Assembly: GCF_037042905.1 (NCBI RefSeq)
Contig: NC_087254.1
Location: forward strand, 22,742,603-22,806,602
Origin: Lytechinus pictus
Taxonomy: Eukaryota > Echinodermata > Echinoidea > Temnopleuroida > Toxopneustidae
Direction of reading: 5' to 3'
Length of the DNA stretch: 64,000 nt
Position numbers and translations under genes: made by a program. Positions within the stretch are counted from its first letter, which is position 1. Every line of letters starts with the position of its first letter. Shown here piece after piece: positions 38,501-47,844 of this stretch. The notes beneath the pieces are model-generated. The model made no database searches. It was not told the origin of the DNA and saw only the letters and a list, made by a program, of their open reading frames with translations.

Positions 38501-39279
38501 TCGTTCTTACGTAGAATGGTTCTACGAAAGACCCTTTCCTGCAACAGGCCCCAGCTGAACAACCAACATAACAGAGACCGAAGCTTTTGGTCTAGGAAAT
38601 ATGTTGAACTTTTTGGCGTGTTTCATTCCCTGACATTCGTGTGATGAATGAAAACGTCAAAATGAACAATGAAATCACATGCCTTGTGCGAGGTTAGTAT
38701 ACTAAGCTCGCATGTTGTGTGAGCGGGCTAGGCCTAGGCCGCGCACGTAGGCTCAGTTCTAAACTGACGTTACTGAGTACTCCATGATCTTTATTTTGGA
38801 ACTCTCCAATATGAAAATTGATATTGAATGTTGCTTTTTTGGACACTTTAAATTTTAATCATTAATAGAATCTATTTTATTTTTAATGAATTCTTTGATC
38901 CCATGTCCATGGATTTTCACAAAAAAAGACCTTCAATAAAATGTTTCTCTTCTTTTTTTTTACTTTACCAACTTTGTATCAGAGTGCACTGGATAAATTT
39001 TACCCTTTGACCACACATGAAGCCATTACATTTAGGGACGCATGCAATTCTTGTGCACATATATCCAATTAGCTCATCACGATTCTGTGATAAATCCACT
39101 TGAATTGCACAGGAGCTAAATCCCCGGATATATTCATTACATGCTCGGCAAATATTGCTTACCTTATTGGTACGACCATTTCGTTTTCCCCCTGATTTCT
39201 CAACGCCTTGTCCTTTTCCTGTAATATTTCCCGAGGCAGGAACTGTGGCCCCTTCTCCGATTGTCACAGAAGCCGCCAT
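14419..39279 (-). CDS. pdxdc1: Pyridoxal-dependent decarboxylase domain-containing protein 1 (isoform A, complete)
   Basis: Member of the group II PLP-dependent decarboxylase fold; substrate unknown. Coding exons in order: 39163-39279, 31398-31474, 30579-30662, 29921-30001, 27464-27619, 26664-26853, 25981-26049, 25327-25490, 24769-24817, 24285-24356, 23732-23761, 23203-23328, 22033-22083, 21119-21202, 20368-20532, 19819-19924, 19054-19112, 18587-18699, 17422-17677, 16727-16819, 15649-15748, 15010-15232, 14419-14563. Total 2610 bases, 869 residues; all phases close. Conserved blocks include TTLWLSRIFRF, ISAASRPGLGQYICSQ, CNTVFGSQHTM, MVVANAGSPMAGHTDNL, WLHVEGHNLATLAL, LPGVWLGLPGTPAVTLYK and LVGSLLNWFSPPPEA. 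The acidic coenzyme-contact motif HVDAA of active decarboxylases reads HVEG here. The family is about 790 residues in vertebrates; extra length lies at the N-terminus and the C-terminal linker. Start chosen at 39277-39279 (MAASVTIGEG, compare vertebrate MDAS); the 7.7-kb join from exon 1 to exon 2 is inference. Confidence 0.93.
14780..14908. mobile_element. Short MITE with GTTACCATTATGGTAAC core, ending GGGGCCCAG
   Basis: Left end GCACAAAAGTTACCATTATGG and right end CCATAATGATAAGTTTTATGCAACGGGGCCCAG are inverted relatives. The terminal form (GGCCC plus a T/CTGCA-type start) matches the other CAG-flanked MITEs of this window at 18207, 21583 and 29594. It is in the pdxdc1 intron between the 15010-15232 exon and the 14419 exon. 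Confidence 0.65.
15741..16172. repeat. Tandem array (about 62-bp unit, seven copies) repeating a 3' splice site
   Basis: The unit ACACCCTGAAAAGAATATGA... with ATTCATAAGATGATAAAGTG and CAATCAAATGATTAAT recurs about every 62 bases. Read on the minus strand each unit contains ATTCTTTTCAG followed by GGTGTATTAA. The copy at the array edge is the real acceptor of the pdxdc1 exon 15649-15748, whose first bases are GGTGTGTTAA. The array therefore duplicates the branch region, polypyrimidine tract, AG and the first bases of the exon. Confidence 0.9.
18207..18476. mobile_element. Harbinger-like MITE, GGCCCCATC..TACAAAGAGTTAC family
   Basis: The left end GGCCCCATCATACAAAGAGTT is preceded by CAG. The right end AACTCTTTGTAAGATAGGCC is its inverted complement. 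The inner motif GATTGATC is repeated at both sides. The same family has a well-preserved copy at 29594-29821. The 3-bp CAG flank is a known preference of PIF/Harbinger-type elements. It lies in the pdxdc1 intron between exons 18587-18699 and 17422-17677. Confidence 0.75.
20219..20336 (-). pseudogene. Decayed partial copy of the adjacent pdxdc1 exon 20368-20532
   Basis: Over about 118 bases this intron segment matches the 3' two-thirds of the neighbouring exon: shared blocks TTTTGCTGCTTCCCT, ATTGAGCAAATG and GAGCTTCCA, in the same order and spacing with small indels. Read on the minus strand it begins with codons for EALKKAFAQYAT (real exon EAPGKSFAQYAT), then shifts frame. The donor position reads CTGAGtaaac instead of CTGGgtaaac. 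It is a tandem exon duplicate that has lost function. Confidence 0.8.
21583..21752. mobile_element. CAG-flanked MITE with terminal GGGTCCGTTTCATAAA
   Basis: Starts GGGTCCGTTTCATAAAACTG and ends with the complement TTTATGAAACACCCAC. The inner arms TAAGTTAAGAGCGACTTT and AAAGTCGCTCTTAACTTA pair almost perfectly. CAG flanks both sides (21580-21582 and 21753-21755). No ORF. It sits in the intron between pdxdc1 exons 22033-22083 and 21119-21202. Confidence 0.85.
22549..23110 (-). repeat. Four tandem partial copies of pdxdc1 exon 23203-23328 within the next intron
   Basis: The 3' half of the exon (encoding LALQCMGHDGIVSKLHHAAEL-like residues) plus its donor recurs with exon ends at 22549, 22705, 22878 and 23030; the functional one is at 23203. 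Spacings are 156, 173, 152 and 173, so the unit is a dimer of about 325 bases. Copies ending at 22549 and 22878 share GACCCATACAT with the real exon; those ending at 22705 and 23030 carry GATCCATACAT. All keep the reading frame and a GT at the donor, but lack the exon's 5' half (SLAAGLCSSQPQER) and its acceptor. They are therefore most likely intronic repeats, not used exons. Confidence 0.85.
28150..28620. other. GC- and CpG-rich island inside a pdxdc1 intron, origin unknown
   Basis: Between exons 29921-30001 and 27464-27619 lies a stretch much richer in GC and CpG than its surroundings (for example GCGCAGCGCGGCCGGCTGG near 28540). Open frames exist on both strands but none could be joined in phase to pdxdc1, and no protein family was recognised. 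It may be an internal promoter, an unrecognised inserted element or an unidentified exon. Confidence 0.4.
29594..29821. mobile_element. Harbinger-like MITE, 228 bp, flanked by CAG
   Basis: The left end GGCCCCATCTTACAAAGAG and right end CTCTTTGTAAGACGGGGCC are inverted with one mismatch. CAG is present on both sides (29591-29593 and 29822-29824), which looks like a 3-bp target duplication. The inner GATTGATC/GATCGGATC blocks match the copy at 18207. It is just downstream (transcript sense) of pdxdc1 exon 29921-30001. The surrounding 29100-29580 is the GTCTAAT-type simple repeat also found at 340-730. Confidence 0.88.
31742..31952 (+). mobile_element. 5'-truncated tRNA-derived SINE with ATT tail
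   Basis: Shares with the fuller copy at 50611-50900 the body CTGCACTCAACCCAGGTGA, GGTAAATGGGTAC and TAATTCCTT, and ends in a TATTATTATT run. The tRNA-like head with A and B boxes is missing. It is located in the large first intron of pdxdc1. Confidence 0.8.
33115..33726. mobile_element. TTAA-bounded MITE, copy C
   Basis: Starts TTAAAGGACAAGTCCATTCC and ends GGGGTGGACTTGACCTTTAA; same family as 4961-5569 and in the orientation of copy B. It is in pdxdc1 intron 1. Around it (32000-33100 and 33730-34080) no gene or clear repeat is seen. Confidence 0.85.
34795..34850. repeat. Short repeat with an inverted partner at 38774-38814
   Basis: GGAGAGTTCCAAAATAAA here pairs with TTTATTTTGGAACTCTCC near 38794, with further partial matches on either side. 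The two could be copies of one dispersed repeat or the ends of an old element spanning 34.8-38.8 kb. Evidence is limited to about 40 bases. Confidence 0.4.
35418..36015. mobile_element. TTAA-bounded MITE, copy D
   Basis: Begins TTTAAAGGTCAAGTCCACCCC and ends GGGGTGGACTTGTCCTTTAA, in the orientation of copy A. Internal palindromic structure is retained. It lies in pdxdc1 intron 1, just before the nested elements at 36205-38593. Confidence 0.85.
36205..38593. mobile_element. DNA element with 11-bp flanking duplication, split by a later insertion (copy 1)
   Basis: Direct repeats AGGAAATATGT at 36194-36204 and 38594-38604 bracket the element. Its ends (AGACAGCTGGCAGCCGTCTG.. and ..CAGAGACCGAAGCTTTTGGT) and inner blocks (ATTTCTCCTCGTACACAGAC, GGCCATTGAGTCCCCTGTAC, AACTTCGGTCTCTG) recur in an uninterrupted copy at about 50962-51391. 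The 1.94-kb Harbinger-like element 36611-38551 sits inside it. A duplication of 9-11 bp is typical of Mutator-like elements, but no transposase remains, so the family is inference. Confidence 0.75.
36611..38551. mobile_element. Non-autonomous Harbinger-like transposon, about 1.94 kb, CAG target duplication
   Basis: Terminal inverted repeats GGGCCTGTTGCA and TGCAACAGGCCC. Subterminal regions also pair loosely (GAGCGATACGTAGGAACG against CGTTCTTACGTAGAATGG). CAG is on both sides (36608-36610 and 38552-38554). The related empty site near 51345 reads GGAGTTCAGCGGAAC without the insert. Interior ORFs are short and unrelated to known transposases, so it must be mobilised in trans if at all. Confidence 0.82.
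39163..39279 (-). CDS. pdxdc1: First coding exon of pdxdc1
   Basis: Minus-strand ATG followed by 39 codons (MAASVTIGEGATVPASG and a basic GGKRNGRTNK end), then a perfect gtaag donor at 39158-39162. It ends in phase 0, matching the phase-0 start of the next exon at 31474 (LMIEPSLREMSEGLKEVMD, similar to vertebrate DPTLAEMGKNLKEAVKMLE). No other plausible starting exon was found in the 7.7 kb between them. The N-terminal extension is glycine- and lysine-rich and looks disordered. Confidence 0.75.
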
Positions 39280-39299
39280 AATTACACTTTTTCAGCGAT

Positions 39300-42067
39300 G
39301 AATTGAGCTACGACGGGTCTCGATCTCTAAGTAGTTGACGCGTATTCGACCCTACGGCTACGTACGACTTTCATGTCAAATTTACACGCTGGCAATAAGT
39401 GCAGCGCAGAGTCCCGGCAAACTGAAGAAGGAGACGATTTTGAGGAAAATACCGGAGAGTGAATACCATGACATTTGCTCCGGCGACAATTGCTCCGATG
39501 GAAAATCTACACATTAAGCAAAACATAAAACCTAACCTCCAAAACTATAAATAAACCGGCATGCCAATAAACCCTAATCGTAATCATTACAATATTCTGA
39601 ACCAAAAACTCTATCACAATCCTTACTCTAATCATATGCCTTCTGAGATATTAAGACCGGAGCACTTGTCGCAGGAGCAGCTAGATGTCGTGTCACCATA
39701 AAGGTTTGGGCTTTGTCAGATCCATATGAAATATTAAACGCTGGGAACACTGCCAGCTGGAATTAAGATAATTTTTAAAACATGAAATCCATCTGAAAAC
39801 AAAACTAGCCCCCAAAAGGAAAAAAAAAATCAAAAACAAAAAGAAAAGATAAATGAGCATGCAAAAAAATAAAATTCTCATTCGTTTTATGGCCCGGGGC
39901 ATACAATGTGCTGAAAATGTTCTGTTTTCAGATCTGAATATCCTGAAAAGAAAAAAAAAATCAGCTCATATTATTTGTATATAGTGAGATACAAGTTTCT
40001 TTTTCAAATTAAGCTAGTGTCCTTAATGTCCCTTAGTTTTTCAAATCATTAGGCCTATATTATTGGGGAAAAAACTGCGTTTATTAAATTTCATTTAGGC
40101 ATATTAATATCCCTAATGGGTCGACCATTAGATCATGAAATTTCAGTTCGTGCTTAATTTGCACTTACATTACTTAAACACCAATACCTAAACATACGGC
40201 AGGCCTATAACTCATGAATTCAAATAGCGCTTAAAATGTGCCGTTTTTAGATCATGCAGGATATTAAAAAAAAAAAACATCTCGCGATTTGCATTTGCAT
40301 TGTTTGTCAATTAGTGATATAGAGTGTCAAGTTCATTAATTCCTACCGATGAGCCAAACAAATTTACGGCCAAGTATGGCGTATCGGGCGAATTTTTTTT
40401 TTTCTTGTGAACAAGCAAGCAAAGTCAACATTTTTATTTTTAATAAAAATACAATTTGTGATAGATTAAAATATGAAATTCAGAAAATAATATCATATTT
40501 CACCCTATAACTTCTCTCTTTCATTTTCTTTAATTTCTCTTTTGCATTTAGATGCGTTATACTCTTCATTAATTCTTATAGTTTTGAAATACATATTTTT
40601 GTGGTTTAATTTTCAAAACTTTTCAACAGCGTGAAAAAAGAAAATTTAGAAAATGAAATATAAATTCAGATATTGAAATGGAAACATAAAAAAAAATGCG
40701 TTACCTCCCAAAGGGCACGTACATTCCATATCAAAAAAGGGGATTTTTTTTTCCTATATGGGAAAGGGACTATAGTGCCCCCAATCAGCGAGTCAGCCCC
40801 CACCAAAAAGAAAGCGTGAACTTGAAATTTTGAGAAAAAAAACTAGAAAAGAAAAGGGAAGAAAATAAGGCATATTTAAATGGGGCACACGGGGCAGGAG
40901 GCACACTGTAAAAGATCACTATCAAGATACTCGAGCTAATAAAAGGGGCAAGAAACGCCATATAGGACGTTCATTCAACTAAGAAATGCAATTAACTTGC
41001 GGGAGGAAACAGCTAACGCTGAATCCCAGGGCGCTGAATAAGGAAGACGCCGCTAATGGGGCATATATTAGTGAAAAAACAATTTATACAAGAATATGAG
41101 CAATGATAAAACGAACACATTTATAGGGGGTATTTTTTCTAGGGTGAAAAGGGAAATCATATACGAGCGCAAAATGAGCGGCCGCGGGATATATGTGCAT
41201 CTCGATCTTTATTTGCTGGAGAGATTGCTGCCTGCCTAGTTATAGGCTATTGCTATGCCTATGTTTTATTCGCAAACAATTATATGCCTTTGTTTATTCT
41301 AAAATTAAATCAGACTAATACGGGTGAACTTTTCATTTTTTGGGAAGTGCATATGTTTCTCTTTTTTATAAACATAATCAATTTCGTACGAGCTATATAG
41401 GGGCAGGCATCTGAGCTCAAGATTTTTTTCAATGATGGTCTAAATTAAATTTAAAACTTGTCCACAATTTTACCAATGCCGTTAATTTGCGAGAAAAAAT
41501 GGAAAGTTGGCAAAGAAAGAAAATGAAAGAAATGAAAAATAATACAACATGCAGAGCATGATAGAAAACGGAAAAGGGAAGAAGAAACAGGAAAACCCTT
41601 CATTATCCTCTTCTTTTGCCTTGCTTCATTCTTTCTATTTTCCCGCCTTCTTTTCTTTTCTTCTTCCACCCTCTTTCTCCCATTTCTGTAAATGTTTATA
41701 TTCCCACCACACGGTGACACCCCTGTTTCACTAACTCTTGGCTCGAGGAATTTCATTTCCTCTGCCAGAACTTAGTCGATATATTCAGTAAAGATTGCTT
41801 CGTGGCAGCAATCGATGAGCAAATCTTGTTTGTAGTCTAAAATTAAATAGACTCATGTAAATTTACAGAACATTTATGTTCCTTCAAAAATGGGACAAAG
41901 GCCGCCAAAGGGATTTTCCTTACATAAGATATATTAATAGGAATATTAAATCATTTTTAGAATTCATTAGTAACTTTCATGGTTTGAAAATATTTCGAAA
42001 GTTTCTATTATATTTTTGTATGCTTTTTTAACGCCTGTGAAGAAAACCATCGTCTCGATCTCACGTG
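39300..42067. other. Intergenic region between divergent pdxdc1 and the foldback element; pdxdc1 promoter side
   Basis: No coding exon or known repeat recognised. The first 200 bases beyond the pdxdc1 start (39280-39480) are CpG-richer and presumably contain the pdxdc1 promoter; no TATA or initiator could be assigned. The remainder is AT-rich with A/T homopolymers and purine-rich patches. ORFs of 60-100 codons at 41450-41756 are low-complexity. Confidence 0.5.
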
Positions 42068-42721
42068 CTAGACCGGTAGGCACTTATGATCCAAGTTTGA
42101 AAGGAGACTCGTAAAATGACGTCAGTCTCGCCGATGAATATTCATTAGATCGTGGTCGTGCGTGTTCAATACACACTGCGTGCAGGCATGCAGATATAGT
42201 TATATGCGAGGAACTTTGGCTCCAGAGACAAGTTGTCAAATAACGTGTGTGTGTGTGCGTGTGTGTACCATCGGCTGGTAGTATGCCATGCTGTCTAAGA
42301 CTTCAAACGCGTCGGAGAGAGTGCATGGCAATTCGGTAAAACGAAGTTTCCGATATAAAGAGATAATAAAATAACACTATGTACAGTACGCCCGGGGGGC
42401 CACTTACATTGACGAGTGGATACCATGCGCGACCAAAAAAACACGTAAAAAGGATGTCTTTTTCAAGAGAGGGCACGTTACGTACGTAATTAACGTGATA
42501 AGGGTGTCAAAAACACAAAAATATTGAAAAAAGGGTATCTATTTCCAGTACGTTCAGAGGCAAATGTCAGATCAGGGGAGGCAGGAGTACAATCAGGTTT
42601 TTTTAAAGGGAAGAATAGTGTAGAATAAAAGGTATTATATATAGCCAAATGATCTAGGTGAGGGAAGTGAACAATGATGTTTTTAAAAAAAAGAATGAAT
42701 ATACCTTATCTGAATATTATG

Positions 42722-43760
42722 GTGAAGCCAATTTAAAAGGAGGTGAGACAAGTTTCAATGGAGGTTTTAAAAAAGAATAAACTGTATTATGGTGAAGCCA
42801 ATTTAAAAGGAGGTGATGCAAGTTTTAATGGAGGTTTTTAAAAAGAATAAACTGTATTATGGTGAAGCCAGTTTAAAAGGAGGTGAGGCAAGTTTCAATG
42901 GAGGTTTTTAAAAAAGAATAAACTGTACTACAAATTTAAAAGGAGGCGACGCAAGTTTCAATAGAGGTTTTTAAAAAGAATAAACTTTACTACAAATTAT
43001 GGTGAAGCCAATTTAAAAGGAGGTGAGGCAAGTTTTAATGGAGGTTTTTAAAAAGAATAAACTGTACTAAGAATTATGGTGAAGCCAATTTAAAAGGAGG
43101 TGAGGCAAGTTTCAATGGATGTTTTTAAAAAGAATAAACTGTATTATGGTGAAGCCAATTTAAAAGGAGGTGAGGCAAGTTTCAATGGAGGTTTTTAAAA
43201 AGAATAAACTGTGTATGGTGAAGCCAATTTAAAAGGAGGTGAGGCAAGTTTTAATGGAGGTTTTTAAAAAGAATAAACTGTACTAAGAATTATGGTGAAG
43301 CCAATTTAAAAGGAGGTGAGGCAAGTTTCAATGGAGGTTTTTAAAAAGAATAAACTGTATTATGGTGAAGCCAATTTAAAAGGAGGTGAGGCAAGTTTCA
43401 ATGGAGGTTTTTAAAAAGAATAAACTGTATATGGTGAAGCCAATTTAAAAGGAGGTGAGGCAAGTTTCAATGGAGGTTTTTAAAAAGAATAAACTGTATT
43501 ATGGTGAAGCCAATTTAAAAGGAGGTGATGCAAGTTTTAATGGAGGTTTTTAAAAAAGAATAAACTGTACTACAAATTTAAAAGGAGGCGACGCAAGTTT
43601 CAATAGAGGTTTTTAAAAAGAATAAACTGTATTACAAATTATGGTGAAGCCAATTTAAAAGGAGGTGAGGCAATTAGTTAATGGAGGTTTTTAAAAAGAA
43701 TAAACTGTATTACAAGTTATGGTGAAGGCAATTTGAGAGGAGGTGAGGCATGTCTACAAT
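42722..43760 (+). repeat. Left arm tandem array of the foldback transposon, about 70-bp unit
   Basis: Units contain AATTTAAAAGGAGGTGAGGC, AAGTTTCAATGGAGG, TTTTTAAAAAGAATAAACTG and TTATGGTGAAGCC. About 15 copies. Length varies because the linker after AAACTGTA is TTATGG, TATGG, CTAAGAATTATGG or CTACAAATTATGG, and some units lack the GGTGAAGCC part. Confidence 0.95.
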
Positions 43761-46194
43761 TATTTTTTTTTAAATAATGATAAGTGTAGAATATAATTCA
43801 AATGATGAAGCCATCTTGAGAGGTGCATGAGGCAAGTCTACAATGAGGTTTCTAAAAACAATGAATAGTGAAGAAAAAGATTGCTTTTAATAATCCACAA
43901 AATTGTGTAGTTATTTATTTCATGCAAATTGCTATTAATTGATTATGCTCATTTGTGCATAATTAGTATACTATACCTATTCCTCTAACTCCCTAAATAA
44001 AGCTCCAAATGTTCTAATTTTTGGTTTAGAAACTCTTTGTGGTGTTCTTCGATAATGTATTTCTTGTGTTTTTACCTTTGTATTGCATTGTTTTTTTTCA
44101 ACGATGCTCGGACTCTCGTAACAGCATAAAATAAATCAGTTTAGTTCAACAAAACTAAAAACAATTAGGCATTCATGAATTTTGGTTGAAAACGCATATT
44201 CCATTGACGTGGTACACAAATATCACAATTTTGAGCCATTTTTGTCTGATATGCACTTACAAATTGTTTGGTAATTTTCAGAACCCAGTACCCGGGCTTC
44301 GCAAAACTGGTCTCAAAACATGCAAAAGACTTTTTTTTTTTAATCGCAGAGCTCAGAGCCCCCCCCCCCCTGCGTAAATAGGTTAAGTTTGCATTAATTT
44401 TGAACTTTTCCATTCCCAAATACGTAATATCCCCTCCCCAAAAATGCAATTGTCACTGAAATGGAATATACATAATATATTTTTTAATAAGCCATATTTG
44501 CAAAATAATCATCATGTCATCCTTTGTCAACAAGAAATCTGTACATGTCCTCTGAAAGAAAATAATACCTCGGCCGCCTATTAAATTCTAAGTTTTGATT
44601 TTGTAAGTATTTTACTTAGCAATTTGGCTGGCTTATCAAAATGCTTAAACTTGTATGCAGATCAGATCTCAGAATTTACCTTATCCAAATTGAACTAAAT
44701 ACTAATACCCATTGTGATGTTATAAATTTTGAGCCAAATAGTGCCAAATGTGTGAATGTATTTCTGTGCGTATCATTTTTGTATATGTAGACTTAAGTCT
44801 AGTAGATGGCTGACTTACATTTAAGCAAAATATTTAGCCAAAAAAAAATGCAATTGAATACCAAAGATGGATAAGTATTTTACTTTTGCAAAATACTGAG
44901 TAAAATATACTTGAAATTGTGGCTTTAAGAGTAGCATTGAATACCGGCCCTGTTTCTCATCATCATTATCATCCCACTACCACACCAGTTTCTGCAGCAC
45001 AAACTTTAACTTTCATAGGTTGAGTCCATTTCAAAGCCAACACTCTCACTTTAACTTTCTTTTTTCTCTTATAACATGACGTCCACACACTGCCAATCAC
45101 ATCCTTACAACACCAACTGTCAGAGGACAACATAACTGCAGTTACCATAGCATTACCCCCAAAACATCACTCAATTTTGAATTGATCCAAATGAAATATG
45201 ACTGTGTTGCACAAAAAAAAGCTATGTAGTCATAGTAGATTTTATTGACTTGTACATTCATAAGGCTATGCATATATTTTGAGTAATTGTTGTGTTGTCT
45301 TCAGTGATAGTTGGTACCCACTGTGCTTATGGCCAACTTTGGTAAAGGCATACATTGAATAAACTTTTATGTACTGAAAATGATGACAGAATATATTCTA
45401 AAAAAATAACATTATAAATGCATGACAGGTAATACAACATATTTCAACATGAACTATTTCACAATTTGCCAACATGACAATAAAAACTAACCTTAAAAAA
45501 TAGTAGAAGCTGATGTTGGATGGAAAAGAATATTTTTGTCATACAGCTTGAAAGACATTATATATGTATGCACTTAACGGTATCTACATGATCATTAAGT
45601 TCTTCTACACAGCTTGATAAAATGTTGATTTATCCAGTTTGGCAAGTACTGTTGTGGTTGAGGCAAGGTTAATGGTTTTTCTGAATACTGAACCCCATTT
45701 TGTGTAACGAAATGAAATCTACCAGAGTTACATGACAAAGTACAATAGAAGAAAATACCAACAGCTAGGCAAGCTTTTTTACATAAATATTTTTTTCATA
45801 TACTCTTTGATATTTTTTCTCAAAACAAATGTGGCCAGCCACCCAAATATCAACAATAAGTTGCCAGGGAAGGTTCGTAGAAAATAACCAAAATAGTAAT
45901 TCAGTTTTCCAAACGCATATTTAGAATATTGGTTTATCCGAAAAAAAAAAGAAATTTCTTCATACTGTCAAAATGTGAGGTTGTAAAAGTTGGAGACAAA
46001 ATACAAGACTTTGATATCCGTGTTTTGCTCACTGCTAAGTAGTTGAACTACATATTACACATCGCATGCTTAAGTGAACCCCAAATCTTGTTCTCTTATT
46101 TGTTGAAGCTCTCACCAAACTTCTTCTGCATTCAATGAAGTACTAGCGAGGGATATTATTGATCAATATTAACAAGATAAATCATTTTACAGCT

Positions 46195-47835
46195 TACCCA
46201 GGACCAAAATCCAATTGAAACCAGTTGGATTTCCAACTGGTTTCAATTGGTTTCAATTGGTTTTAACTGGTTTCAATTGGTTTTAACTGGAATTTAACAA
46301 TTTCCAGTTGAAACCAATTGAAACCAGTTGGGCAACTGGAAATCCTAACTGGAACCAGTTGGGCAACTGGAAATCCTAACTGGAACCAGTTGGGTAACTG
46401 GAAATGACTTCCAACTGGAAATGATTTCTAACTGGAACCAGTTGGGCAACTGGAAATCCTAACTGGAACCAGTTGGGCAACTGGAAATCCTAACTGGAAC
46501 CAGTTGGGTAACTGGAAATGACTTCCAACTGGAAATGATGTCTAACTGGAACCAGTTGGGTAACTGGAAATCCTAACTGGAACCAGTTGGGTAACTGGAA
46601 ATCCTAACTGGAACCAGTTGGGTAACTGGAAATCCTAACTGGAACCAGTTGGGTAACTGGAAATGACTTCCAATTGGAAATGATTTCTAACTGGAACCAG
46701 TTGAGTAACTGGAAATCCCAACTGGAACCAGTTGGGCAACTGGAAATCCTAACTGGAACCAGTTGGGTAACTGGAAATGACTTCCAACTGGAAATGATTT
46801 CTAACTGGAACCAGTTGGGTAACTGGAAATCCTAACTTGAACCATGCAGTTGTGTAACTGGAAATCCTAACTGGTACCAATTGGGTAACTGGAGATGACT
46901 TCTAACTGGAAAGATGGGTAATTTGAAATGAATTCTAATTGGAACCAGTTGGGTAACTGGAAATAAAACTGGAACCAGTTGGGTAACTGGAAATGATTTC
47001 CAATTGGTTTCCAATTGGAAATTTTCCAGTTACCCAACTGGATCCAATTGAAACCAGTTAATTTGCATATTATCTGCCAGTGTGCACAGATTAATGTTTT
47101 ATGAGATTCATCATCATTAACAATGTATCTATTTAATTCTTTTCAATTTCAAGTGCCACACTTTTTAAAGATAAGTATTTAGAATACTTAGCAGTGAAAA
47201 TGTTCATAAATGTTATAGATTATAATTAAAACAGATTAAAGGATAATTAGTACACCACTAACTGTTACCAAATTACATCAAATAAAAATACATATATTTG
47301 AAGATCTTCCATATAATATATACATATGAAAGTCTGTATTTTATCAATGCCCTTTACATTGGTATCAATAGACATATAATACTGCTTCTGTGTTGGCATA
47401 TGAGCAATAGTTAGTGCAAATGCTAATTAATTTGTAACTAATTAAGTTCATTCCAATTAGTTCCAATTGGATCCAGTTGGAAACCAATTGGTTTCAACCG
47501 GTTCCAGTTGAAACCAGTTGCCTCCAATTGGTTTCAACTGGAACCAATTGAAACCAGTTGCCTCCAATTGGATTCAATTGGTGTTAATAGGGAAATTGGA
47601 ACAACTGGAACCAATTGACACCGATTGCCAACTGGTTCCAGTTGCCCAATTGGTTTTAACTGGAACCAATTGGCAACTGGTTTTCAATTGGAACCAGTTG
47701 GTTTTAACTGGAACCAATTGGCAATTGGTTTTCAATTGGAACCAGTTGTTCCAATTTCCCTATTGAAACCAGTTGGCCAACTGGTTTCAATTGGTTTTGC
47801 CCTAATTGGTTTTAACTGGATTTTGGTCCTGGGTA
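46195..47835. mobile_element. Second, nested foldback block made of CAACTG/CAATTG palindromic units
   Basis: Bounded by TACCCAGGACCAAAATCCA and its complement ending CCTGGGTA. The left array (46200-47040) is built of a roughly 31-bp unit AACTGGAACCAGTTGGG + TAACTGGAAATCCT with longer variants. The right block (47455-47835) uses CCAATTGGTTTCAACTGG-type units. An AT-rich loop of about 400 bases (47050-47450) separates them. Nearly every unit contains one or more CANNTG hexamers. ORFs repeating NWNQLV/TQLVP are artefacts of the array. It lies inside the larger foldback element, abutting its right array. Confidence 0.85.
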
Positions 47836-47844
47836 GGATGTGAT

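Noticed and set aside
34795..38814. A single 4-kb element bounded by the GGAGAGTTCCAAAATAAA inverted pair
   Set aside because: Only about 40 bases match and the MITE and nested transposons between have their own ends; two inverted dispersed repeats explain it as well.
41451..41756. Overlapping ORFs of 61 and 101 codons
   Set aside because: Purine/pyrimidine-biased low-complexity sequence open on both strands; no recognisable protein.
47518..47843. ORFs repeating NWNQLV and similar
   Set aside because: Translation of the CAACTG palindromic array; same words recur in other frames.
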